Of a DNA stretch of 64,000 nt, positions 55,967 to 63,151 are shown piece by piece (within the stretch, counting starts at the first letter, position 1; the number at the start of each line of letters is the position of its first letter). Location of the stretch: the NCBI RefSeq assembly GCF_000833575.1, contig NZ_CP010827.1, forward strand, positions 496,001-560,000, read 5' to 3'. A program made the position numbers and the translations under genes. The notes beneath the pieces were generated by a model. It did not search any database. It was given only the letters and a program-made list of their open reading frames with translations, and had not been told where the DNA came from. The DNA is from Corynebacterium singulare (GTDB lineage Bacteria; Actinomycetota; Actinomycetes; Mycobacteriales; Mycobacteriaceae).

Positions 55967-56368
55967 TTAGGCGTAGGCGAGCTTGCGGGAGCCGTCCACG
56001 TGCGGGAAAAGCACGAACGCGGCCCCGCCGACAAGGACTCCCACGAGCACGCTGCCCCATGTGGGGAGGGCGATGAGCGGGGCGACCATGATGGCTAACC
56101 ACAGCACCATGAGTGGTAGAAGCTGAGCTATGGAGGGCAGTGGGGAGACGTTGTGGTCCTCGGCGAACTCGCGCATGCGTTGGCGGTAGGGGTGCAGAAG
56201 TACCACCGCGCAGGCAGCGAGGATGAAGACCAGACTCAGCCCCAGCGCGAGGCCGAAGTGGATGCGGCTTGTACCTACCGCCACGGCGGCACCGGCCAGC
56301 AGTGAGGCGCCGAGGCGTACCCACAGCGGGGTGGGGATGGGGGTGGTGTGCGCGTGGAGGGGGTTCAT
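55967..56368 (-). CDS. Small four-helix membrane protein, unknown
   Basis: The 133-residue protein has four hydrophobic segments (about 15-35, 38-58, 82-98 and 102-120) and a short polar loop (HPYRQRMREFAEDHNVS) between the second and third. No family is recognised. It is convergent with esrR, with 6 bp between stops, and divergent from imuA. GTTCATGCCG at the start has no strong ribosome-binding site. Confidence 0.7.
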   Translation of the reverse strand: MNPLHAHTTPIPTPLWVRLGASLLAGAAVAVGTSRIHFGLALGLSLVFILAACAVVLLHPYRQRMREFAEDHNVSPLPSIAQLLPLMVLWLAIMVAPLIALPTWGSVLVGVLVGGAAFVLFPHVDGSRKLAYA

Positions 56369-56426
56369 GCCGCCTTACGCTACCAGCGCAATTGCGCGTG
56401 TCCGGTGGGAGGTTCATAATGGAGCC

Positions 56427-57107
56427 ATGAATCAAACGGGTGTTCGCTTAGCGGGTGGCTCACGGGCCGACCACATTGCGGCTTTGCGTGCCCAGATTCA
56501 GCGTTTGGAAACGCCAGATGTGGCGGTGGATGTCCAGCCCGAGGTGGAAATCCTTGGCGTTCCCGATGTGCTATCATCCCTGCTCCCTGGCGGTGGGCTT
56601 CCCCGAAAGCAGGCTACGGCATGCGCGGAATGTGCGGCCCTAGTGGTGGATCTCGTGAGTCATGTTAGCGCGGCGGGCGGACATGTGGGCATCGTGGGCT
56701 GGCCAGACCTTTCACTCGCACAGGTGGCCGAGGAGGGGGATGTCTCCCGGGTTATCGTTGTGCCCGATCCAGGGGCGGAGCCGTGGGCGGTGACCGGTGT
56801 GTTATGTGAGGGGTTGGACCTCGTCGTGCACAAAGGTCTCGGCGAGCTGAGCCCCACGCGAGCACGCCCAGTGCTGGCCAAGGTGCGCGGCGGTCAGGCG
56901 GCTTTGCTGACCGTCGGTGCGCGGCTGCCGGGCACGGCCACGGAAATTGGTGCGGACGTCGTGGCGGTGCGCGGCGTGGGCCGCGGCGTGGGGCGTATTA
57001 GGGGAGTGGACATTGAGGTGCGGGTGGCGTCGAAAAGCACGCGCCCGCGTCGTGGGATCCTCACCTGCGGCGAACGCGCTGAGCGGCCACGCTTGGAGGT
57101 GGTATGA
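56427..57107 (+). CDS. imuA: ImuA-type accessory protein of mutagenic repair
   Basis: From the ATG at 56427 the 226-residue protein is a RecA-like-fold protein of the actinobacterial ImuA-prime group. It starts SRADHIAALRAQIQRLE, has the degenerate nucleotide region LLPGGGLPRKQAT and ends with the basic VRVASKSTRPRRG. It partners ImuB and DnaE2 in translesion synthesis. CATAAT lies 6 nt before the ATG, so it is probably leaderless, with a LexA-like box inside the first codons. It overlaps imuB by 4 bp. Confidence 0.82.
   Translation: MNQTGVRLAGGSRADHIAALRAQIQRLETPDVAVDVQPEVEILGVPDVLSSLLPGGGLPRKQATACAECAALVVDLVSHVSAAGGHVGIVGWPDLSLAQVAEEGDVSRVIVVPDPGAEPWAVTGVLCEGLDLVVHKGLGELSPTRARPVLAKVRGGQAALLTVGARLPGTATEIGADVVAVRGVGRGVGRIRGVDIEVRVASKSTRPRRGILTCGERAERPRLEVV
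56432..56447 (+). promoter_or_regulatory. LexA-like SOS box at the imuA start
   Basis: TCAAACGGGTGTTCGC matches TCGAAC-N4-GTTCGA at 10 of 12 positions. It starts 5 bases after the A of the ATG, just downstream of the presumed start of transcription, a position where LexA would block the promoter. Confidence 0.6.
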
Positions 57108-58636
57108 GAGTCGCGGCCCTGTGGTTCCCGGATTGGCCCATCCAGGCGCTGCAGGACGCCGACAGGGCAGCGTGTGTGATTGCCTCCCAGTACCACGTGG
57201 CAGTGTGTAACGCGGCGGCGCGCCGGGCCGGGGTGCGCCGCGGCATGCGCGTGCGCCAGGCCCAGGCGGTGCTGCCGGATGTGCGCGTGGAGGAGGCTAA
57301 CCCGGACCGCGATGGCGCAGTCTTCGCAGGGATTGCCGCGGGGCTTGATGCGGTGGCGTCCTCGGTGGAGGTCCTGCGCCCCGGCCTGGTTATTGTGGAT
57401 GCGCGCGCGGCGGGGCGTTTCCACGGAAGCGAAGATAGGGCAGTGGAGATGCTTGTCGACGCCTCCTCCAGAGCCCACCTCGACGCCACCGTCGGCGTCG
57501 CAGACGAGATTGCCACCGCGCTCATTGCCGCGCGCCACGAGAACCTCGGCGCGGTGGTGCCAGAAGGTGGGTCGCGGGAGTTTCTGGCGGAGCAACCGGT
57601 GGGGTTGCTGGCTGCGGAAGTCTCGCTCGGCTGCCCGCCCGAGGTGGTCCATACTCTTCATCGTCTCGGCGTGCGCACGTTGGGTGAGCTGGCGCGCCTG
57701 CCACTGCGGCAGGTCACCACGCGTTTCGGTGAGGCGGGGCGGCGCTGCCACGCGGTGGCCTCCGCCGCGCCGGATAGGCGAGTAGCTCCGGAGCTTCAGC
57801 GGCCTGACCTCGGCGTGGAGCAGGCCTTCGAGGAACCGCTTGAGCGCGTGGATGCCGCGGCCTTCGCCGCGCGCCAGCTGGCGGCGCGACTGCACGCGGC
57901 ATTGGATGATGCGGGGCTTATCTGTGTGCGTCTGCGGGTCATCGCCGAATTCGAGGGCGGCACGCGCCTGGAGCGTATCTGGCGCACCCAGGAAGCGCTG
58001 AGTGAAGCCGCCACGGCAGACCGCGTGCGCTGGCAGCTCGATGGGTGGCTGAGTAGTGCGCGGGCGGGCGAGGGTGGGGGTGTGGAGAAGCTGGTGCTGG
58101 AGCCGGTGGAAGTCGCCCCGCCCGGGGATGGCGTGCTGTGGGGCGCGGGTGAATCGACTGAGCAGGCCAAACGGGTCATTGCGCGGGTGCAGTCCCAGCT
58201 GGGGGTGGACCGTGTGCTGCAGCCGCGGCCGGCGGCTGGGCGCGGGGTGGCCGAGCGTATCGAGCTGGTTCCCTACGGCGAGCAGCGTGACCCCGCCCCG
58301 GAGGGCACGTGGCCAGGGCGCATCCCCGCGCCGCTGCCGGCGAGCCTGGCGCACCCGGCCGCGCGCATTCGGCTTATCGACGCCTCCGCGCGCGACATCA
58401 TCGTCACCGCCGAGGCCCTCCTCTCCGGCGAGCCCGCGGGCCTGGGCTGGGGCCGTCACCGCTACCGCGTCACCGGGTGGGCCGGGCCCTGGCCAGTGGA
58501 CACCGGATGGTGGGACCCCAACGAGGCGCAGCGCTGCGCGCGCCTGCAAGTGGTCGGTGACAACGAGAACGGCCAGCGCGCCTGGCTTCTTGTGTGGGCA
58601 GGCGGGCGCTGGTCCGTGGAGGCGACGTATACCTAA
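57104..58636 (+). CDS. imuB: Y-family polymerase-like protein ImuB
   Basis: The 510-residue protein is related to Y-family polymerases. It starts MRVAALWFPDWPIQAL, has the palm region (PGLVIVDARAAGRFHGSED) without the catalytic acidic residues of DinB, the helix-hairpin-helix LGVRTLGELARLPLRQV, and a C-terminal extension ending GRWSVEATYT. ImuB is a non-catalytic hub that binds the beta clamp, ImuA and DnaE2. Unlike the compact imuA-imuB-dnaE2 cassette, dnaE2 lies 4.5 kb further on. It is convergent with the lipoprotein gene, overlapping by 4 bp. Confidence 0.88.
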   Translation: MRVAALWFPDWPIQALQDADRAACVIASQYHVAVCNAAARRAGVRRGMRVRQAQAVLPDVRVEEANPDRDGAVFAGIAAGLDAVASSVEVLRPGLVIVDARAAGRFHGSEDRAVEMLVDASSRAHLDATVGVADEIATALIAARHENLGAVVPEGGSREFLAEQPVGLLAAEVSLGCPPEVVHTLHRLGVRTLGELARLPLRQVTTRFGEAGRRCHAVASAAPDRRVAPELQRPDLGVEQAFEEPLERVDAAAFAARQLAARLHAALDDAGLICVRLRVIAEFEGGTRLERIWRTQEALSEAATADRVRWQLDGWLSSARAGEGGGVEKLVLEPVEVAPPGDGVLWGAGESTEQAKRVIARVQSQLGVDRVLQPRPAAGRGVAERIELVPYGEQRDPAPEGTWPGRIPAPLPASLAHPAARIRLIDASARDIIVTAEALLSGEPAGLGWGRHRYRVTGWAGPWPVDTGWWDPNEAQRCARLQVVGDNENGQRAWLLVWAGGRWSVEATYT

Positions 58637-59280
58637 TTCTGGATATCGATAACCAGACGTGTTGGCGCCTTGAGCACCTGGACGGAGTAGGGGTGGCGCC
58701 CGTCGAGCCCGACGACGAACTGCGAACGCGCCTCAAAGGTGCCGCCGCTGACAACTTGGGTGACCATGCCGCCAGCGCCTTTGACGGTGCCGATGTTCGG
58801 GTCTTCCATGTCGAGCTGGAATGGGTACGCGGTGCCGTCGATGCTGACGTCGAGAGCCGTTGAGCCCTCATACGAGATGGGGTTGCCAGATCCCTGCTGG
58901 GCGGGGGAGTCGGTGTAATCGATGTGCCAGCCCGGTGAGCCATTGCCGACGAATTCGAAGACGACGCGCTCAAAGTTATCGTGCTTGCCCACGCGCACAT
59001 CCGTCACGACCAGCTCGGAGGGTGCCGGCGGGCGGAGGGTTTTCATCTCCAAGTTGGCATCGCCCAGTGGGGTTAGTCCGGCTGGGGCCGTGGCGTTCTG
59101 GGCCGGAGCGGCGGTGACGGTGGCGGTTGAGGTGGAGGCTCCAGACAAGGAGGCGTCGAGCGTGGCGGTGGGGGCGGAGGCGTCGTCAGAGGACGCGGAG
59201 CAGCCCTGCAGCACGAGCGCACTCGATACAGCGAGTGCTGCCACGGAGGCAGCTGCGCGCGAGAGAGTGTGTTTCGGCAT
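58633..59280 (-). CDS. AMIN-like domain lipoprotein
   Basis: From the ATG at 59280 the 215-residue protein has a lipoprotein signal with lipobox LQGC (Cys27) and a Ser/Thr/Ala-rich linker to about residue 75. A single beta domain follows (LVVTDVRVGKHDNFERVVFEF, then STALDVSIDGTAYPF and VQVLKAPTRLVIDIQ), typical of AMIN-like domains that bind cell-wall polymers. It is a likely surface lipoprotein. The open frame runs to 59340, but the signal peptide fixes the start at 59280. Confidence 0.78.
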   Translation of the reverse strand: MPKHTLSRAAASVAALAVSSALVLQGCSASSDDASAPTATLDASLSGASTSTATVTAAPAQNATAPAGLTPLGDANLEMKTLRPPAPSELVVTDVRVGKHDNFERVVFEFVGNGSPGWHIDYTDSPAQQGSGNPISYEGSTALDVSIDGTAYPFQLDMEDPNIGTVKGAGGMVTQVVSGGTFEARSQFVVGLDGRHPYSVQVLKAPTRLVIDIQN

Positions 59281-59378
59281 ACCCCCGAGCGTAGCTGCCG
59301 GTAGAGAAATTCCTAGCACCGAAGTGAACATCGTAACCACATTGTTGTGAAAGAAGTGATGACAGTTAAACTGGCGCC

Positions 59379-60248
59379 ATGACCTTCTGCTCTGACATCC
59401 AGGTCGAACCCCTGGCTGGTACCGCTAAGCAAGAATCCGTCTATGTTCTCTTCGAGTGGCCCGCGGCCTGGTCCCGCGATGTGCTTGACGGCCACACGTT
59501 CGGCCCCGGCTTGACCGAAAAGCTCAAGGCCAAGCTTAAGGGCGTGGCCGGCCTGCAGCTCATCCGCCGCCCTGGACGCGCCGGGCGGGAGCGCGGAACG
59601 GGTCATTTCCGCTGCTTCGTGGTCTGGGCTCGCGAGGGCCTGGTGCAGGATTACATCCTCAACGGCCCGGAGGACATCCTCGACCTCGACTTGGAGAACC
59701 CGCGCGGCACGTGCCTGCCGCTAGTGCTGGTGTGTACTCACGCCAAGCGCGATGCCTGCTGCGCGGTGAAGGGTCGCCCGCTCGCGGCGTCGCTGGCCTG
59801 TGAGTACGAGGAGACGGTGTGGGAGACCTCGCACACCAAGGGCCATCGCTTCGCGCCGTCGGTGCTGCTCATGCCGTGGGGTTATTCCTTCGGGCGCCTC
59901 AACGTGGAGGCCGGCCGCGAGCTCGTGGGCAAAGCTTTGCGCGGCGAGTACTTTTACCCAGCGAACCGCGGCTCGGGACTGAACACACCGCAGAGCCAGG
60001 TGGCGGAACTTGCGGTGGCGCGGATGCTTCTCGACGTCCCCGAAACCCTCCACTACGGCGACCTCCACGTCGACGCAGCAGCTGAGGCTGCTGCGGAGGA
60101 CAGTGTCACCGTGCGCCATGCTGATGGCCGTGCGTGGGACGTAGAGCTGGAAGAAAAAGAGGCCTCCGGCGTCGTCTCCTCCTGCGGAGACGAGCCAAAG
60201 ACCTCTCGCTTTTATGTTGCGTGTCGCGTCTTTCGACGCGACACGTAG
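59379..60248 (+). CDS. Sucrase/ferredoxin-like thioredoxin-fold protein
   Basis: The 289-residue protein belongs to the Suc_Fer-like family, thioredoxin-fold proteins that bind a [2Fe-2S] cluster. The Cys/His motifs are CTHAKRDACCAVKGRPL and WETSHTKGHRFAPSVLLMPWG, the latter with the His ligands of the family. Function is unknown despite the name. TAAACT ends 6 nt before the ATG, suggesting a leaderless transcript. The last codons (CRVFRRDT) form part of a hairpin that may end transcription of this gene and of metI opposite. Confidence 0.85.
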   Translation: MTFCSDIQVEPLAGTAKQESVYVLFEWPAAWSRDVLDGHTFGPGLTEKLKAKLKGVAGLQLIRRPGRAGRERGTGHFRCFVVWAREGLVQDYILNGPEDILDLDLENPRGTCLPLVLVCTHAKRDACCAVKGRPLAASLACEYEETVWETSHTKGHRFAPSVLLMPWGYSFGRLNVEAGRELVGKALRGEYFYPANRGSGLNTPQSQVAELAVARMLLDVPETLHYGDLHVDAAAEAAAEDSVTVRHADGRAWDVELEEKEASGVVSSCGDEPKTSRFYVACRVFRRDT

Positions 60249-60264
60249 GTAGGACGCGACACGG
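60221..60264. terminator. Convergent hairpin with an extra repeat arm
   Basis: CGTGTCGCGTC (60221-60231) pairs perfectly with GACGCGACACG (60236-60246) around TTTC. The right arm occurs a second time at 60254-60264, an 18-bp tandem duplication. It lies between the convergent Suc_Fer-like gene and metI and spans the stop codon of the former. Confidence 0.6.
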
Positions 60265-60945
60265 CTAGCGGCGCATAATCTTCGCTGACAGCCAGTTGCC
60301 GAAGAACTGAGCTGCCTGCACGAGCACGATGATGATGAGGGTAGCCACCACGGTGACTTCCCACTCGAAGGCGCGGTAACCGTACACGATGGCGAAGTCA
60401 CCCAAGCCGCCGCCGCCGACGTAGCCGGCCATGGCGGACATGTCGACGATGCCGATGAACAGGAAGGTGTAGCCCAGCACCAGCGGTCCGAGAGCCTCGG
60501 GCACGATGACTGTGGTGATGATCTTCCACGGTGAGGCGCCCATGGCGCGGGCCGCCTCAATGACGCCCGGATCCAGCGCCACGAGGTTTTGCTCCACGAT
60601 GCGCGCCACCGCAAAGGTTGCAGCGATGACCATGACGAACGTTGCTGGTCCGCGGCCAATGGAACTGCCCAACACCGCCACCGTGAGTGGCTGGACAAAG
60701 GCCAGCAAGATAATGAACGGAATCGGGCGGATGAAGTTCACCAGGATATTGATGATGAAGTAAATAACCTTGTTCTGCAGGATGCCGCCTGGGCGGGTGG
60801 TGTAGAGCAAGATACCCAGAACGAGGCCGATGAGGCCGGCGAGCACCATGGTGGTGGCGACCATGATGAGGGTGTCTTTGATGGCGTCGACAAGCGTGCC
60901 ACTTAGACGGTCCCAGTTGGCCTCCGCGAGGTAAGTGACGGTCAT
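60265..60945 (-). CDS. metI: Methionine ABC transporter permease MetI
   Basis: The 226-residue permease has five membrane helices and the ABC-interaction loop EAARAMGASPWKIITTVIVPEALGP. It forms the channel dimer of the MetNIQ importer of L/D-methionine. The ATG at 60945 overlaps the metN stop by 4 bp. It is the last gene of metQ-metN-metI, read right to left. Confidence 0.94.
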   Translation of the reverse strand: MTVTYLAEANWDRLSGTLVDAIKDTLIMVATTMVLAGLIGLVLGILLYTTRPGGILQNKVIYFIINILVNFIRPIPFIILLAFVQPLTVAVLGSSIGRGPATFVMVIAATFAVARIVEQNLVALDPGVIEAARAMGASPWKIITTVIVPEALGPLVLGYTFLFIGIVDMSAMAGYVGGGGLGDFAIVYGYRAFEWEVTVVATLIIIVLVQAAQFFGNWLSAKIMRR

Positions 60946-61985
60946 CGTTGAATCTCCTCAATCTCGGTGGTGCGTTGCATGTGGGCGTAGAATTCTTCGA
61001 TGGCCTCTGCCGGGCCGTTGAGGCGCACGGTGAGCTTGCCGAAGGAATGCTTCTGCAGGGTCGTAATACCGCCGTGGACGACGGCGATGGATACGCCCTT
61101 GTCGCCGAGCTTGCCGGCAGCGTCGAAGAAGCCGGACTTCTCGGTCAGGTTGATGGTGAACAGTCGGCCCTCGTGAGCGAGAAGGTCATCGGCTTCGACG
61201 ATGTCCGGGGTGTTGCGCAGCGACGTCGCCACGAACTTCTCGGCCACGCTCGTCTTCGGGTGAGAGAAGACCTCGTAGACGCTGCCGTCCTCAATGACGC
61301 GGCCATTTTCCATCACGGCGACCTTGTCGGCGATGGAACGCACGACGTCCATCTCGTGGGTAATGACCACGATGGTGATGCCGAGGTCGCGGTTGACCTT
61401 GCGTAGTAGGTCGAGGACCTCGTGTGTGGTGGTGGGGTCGAGGGCGGAGGTGGCTTCGTCCGCAAGCAACAGCGAAGGCTGCGTCGCCAATGCGCGGGCA
61501 ATGCCAACACGCTGCTTCTGGCCACCGGAGAGCTGCTCCGGGTAGTTATCGCCCTTGTCAGACAAGCCGACGAAATCGAGCAGCTCTTGGACGCGCTTTT
61601 TACGCTCCTGCTTGTCGACGCCCTGCAGCTTCAACGGGTATTCAATATTGCCCGCCGCGGTGCGTGAGGACATGAGGTTGAACTGCTGAAAGATCATGCC
61701 GATGTTGCGGCGGATGCCGCGCAGCTGCTTTTCGGGCATACCGACGACATTGGTGCCGTCGAGAAGCAGCTCTCCCGACGTTGGGGTATCGAGGCCGTTG
61801 ATCATGCGCACCAGCGTGGACTTACCTGCGCCGGAGAAGCCGATGATACCGACAATTTCGCCGGACTCGACGGTCAGGGAGACATTGTCGAGTGCTTTAG
61901 TAGTGGTCTTTTTGTTCTTAAAGACCTTGGTGATGTTGTGGAACTCAATCCGGGTGCCGCGGTGGGCGCCAGAGTAGTCAGTCAC
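60942..61985 (-). CDS. metN: Methionine ABC transporter ATPase MetN
   Basis: The 347-residue ATPase has Walker A GFSGAGKST, signature LSGGQKQRVGIA, Walker B LLADEATSALD and a C-terminal NIL domain (about 270-340) through which methionine inhibits the importer. It starts with GTG at 61985 after AAGGA. metQ ends about 100 nt upstream and metI overlaps downstream. Confidence 0.95.
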   Translation of the reverse strand: MTDYSGAHRGTRIEFHNITKVFKNKKTTTKALDNVSLTVESGEIVGIIGFSGAGKSTLVRMINGLDTPTSGELLLDGTNVVGMPEKQLRGIRRNIGMIFQQFNLMSSRTAAGNIEYPLKLQGVDKQERKKRVQELLDFVGLSDKGDNYPEQLSGGQKQRVGIARALATQPSLLLADEATSALDPTTTHEVLDLLRKVNRDLGITIVVITHEMDVVRSIADKVAVMENGRVIEDGSVYEVFSHPKTSVAEKFVATSLRNTPDIVEADDLLAHEGRLFTINLTEKSGFFDAAGKLGDKGVSIAVVHGGITTLQKHSFGKLTVRLNGPAEAIEEFYAHMQRTTEIEEIQR

Positions 61986-62087
61986 GTGGGTGTCCTTGTG
62001 GGGTTATGTGAATCGTGTGTAACGGCCAAATCCCCCGGCCACGCACTTCAGCGTGAACGCGGGGGGACATGTGGAGTAGAGGGGAGC

Positions 62088-62987
62088 TTAGGCTTCCTCT
62101 TCGAGGCGGTCCAGAATCTCCTGGAGCTCCTCCTGCGGGCGGTCCACAGCCACGGCAGTGTCACCGGAGGACTTCAGGACAGCTTCGGTGACCTTCGGAT
62201 CCTTCCACAGCTTGGCCAGCTCGTGGAGGGTCTCGTTGTCTGCGTCCTCTGCACGTACGGCCCATACGTTGATGTACGGCTCGGCCTCGGTGGAGTTCGG
62301 GTCATCCTGCGCAACAGCGGACTTCGGGTCAATGCCGGCGCGCTCCAGGAAGGAGTTGTTAATGACGGCCGGCTTGCCCTCGCCGTACGCGGCCGGAGTC
62401 TGGGCGGCGTCGACTGGGGTGACGGTGACCTTGGACTTCTTTTCGTCGATGTCGAGCGGAGTCGGGATCAGCGGGCTGTCCTCCTTGAGGGTAACCAGGC
62501 CTTCCTGAGCCAGCAGGCCGATAGCGCGGCCCTGGTTGGTGGAATCATTCGGGATGGCAACTTCCTGGCCCTCGGCGTCAGAGAGATCCTCGTGGTCCTT
62601 CCAGTAGATGGCCAGCGGGTAAATCTCGGTGGATGCCAGCGGAACGAGGTCGGTGCCGTTGCCCTGGTTGTACTTAGCGAGGAACTGCAGGTGCTGGAAC
62701 TTGTTAGCGGTCAGCTGACCCTGATCCAGAGCCTGGTTCGGGGTGTTGTAGTCCGCGAAGTTCTCCAGCTTTACGTCGTAGCCGGCCTCCTTGGCCAGGT
62801 CCTGGAAGACAGCCCACTCTTCCATGTTGGCATCGGTGGTGCCGATGGTGATGGTGGAGTCCTTGGTGATGGCCTCGCCGGAGTCCTTGGACTCAGCGGA
62901 GTCCGAGGAGTCGGAGGAGCAGGCAACCAGGCCGGTGGCGGCGATGACGGCTGCGGAGGTGGCAGCGAGTGCGCGACGGATGCTCAT
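62088..62987 (-). CDS. metQ: Methionine-binding lipoprotein MetQ
   Basis: The 299-residue substrate-binding protein of the NlpA/MetQ family has a lipoprotein signal with Cys23 in LVACSSDS. The family blocks are ITIGTTDANMEEWAVF, NFADYNTPNQALDQGQLTANKFQH, VAIPNDSTNQGRAIGLLA and AVINNSFLERAGID. It captures methionine outside the membrane for MetNI. It heads the operon. The leader upstream (62988-63150) has a perfect hairpin and a half-match to the McbR operator. Confidence 0.95.
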   Translation of the reverse strand: MSIRRALAATSAAVIAATGLVACSSDSSDSAESKDSGEAITKDSTITIGTTDANMEEWAVFQDLAKEAGYDVKLENFADYNTPNQALDQGQLTANKFQHLQFLAKYNQGNGTDLVPLASTEIYPLAIYWKDHEDLSDAEGQEVAIPNDSTNQGRAIGLLAQEGLVTLKEDSPLIPTPLDIDEKKSKVTVTPVDAAQTPAAYGEGKPAVINNSFLERAGIDPKSAVAQDDPNSTEAEPYINVWAVRAEDADNETLHELAKLWKDPKVTEAVLKSSGDTAVAVDRPQEELQEILDRLEEEA

Positions 62988-63018
62988 GATGGGTCTAGTG
63001 TCCCTTCTTCATTGTTTG

Positions 63019-63040
63019 TGCGGCATGCAGGGATGCCGCA
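63019..63040 (-). promoter_or_regulatory. Perfect hairpin in the metQ leader
   Basis: TGCGGCAT (63019-63026) and ATGCCGCA (63033-63040) flank a 6-nt loop, about 32 nt upstream of the metQ ATG. It could be a leader-RNA structure or an operator. There is no T run, so it is not a typical terminator. Confidence 0.5.
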
Positions 63041-63072
63041 GGTGATTACACTGCTCGAAAACTAGCAATGAT

Positions 63073-63088
63073 TGAACCGCTTTGTCTA
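63073..63088 (-). promoter_or_regulatory. Weak McbR-like operator upstream of metQ
   Basis: On the minus strand TAGAC-N6-GTTCA compares with the corynebacterial McbR operator TAGAC-N6-GTCTA. One half is perfect and the other matches 3 of 5. The methionine importer is a known kind of McbR target in C. glutamicum. Confidence 0.35.
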
Positions 63089-63118
63089 TTTCGGTGATTG
63101 TTCAACGAAAACCTTGAC

Positions 63119-63134
63119 GCGAACTATTGTTCTA
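63119..63134 (+). promoter_or_regulatory. LexA-like SOS box of dnaE2
   Basis: GCGAACTATTGTTCTA matches TCGAAC-N4-GTTCGA at 10 of 12 positions, with the core GAAC-N4-GTTC intact. It lies 17 nt before the dnaE2 ATG and overlaps a possible -10, TCTAAT (63131-63136). Confidence 0.75.
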
Positions 63135-63151
63135 ATTTAGGGTGTGGGGCT

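Noticed and set aside
63054-63078. Second LexA-like site (TCGAAA ... TTGAAC) upstream of dnaE2
   Set aside because: The half-sites are about 11 nt apart instead of 4; the site at 63119-63134 is the credible one.
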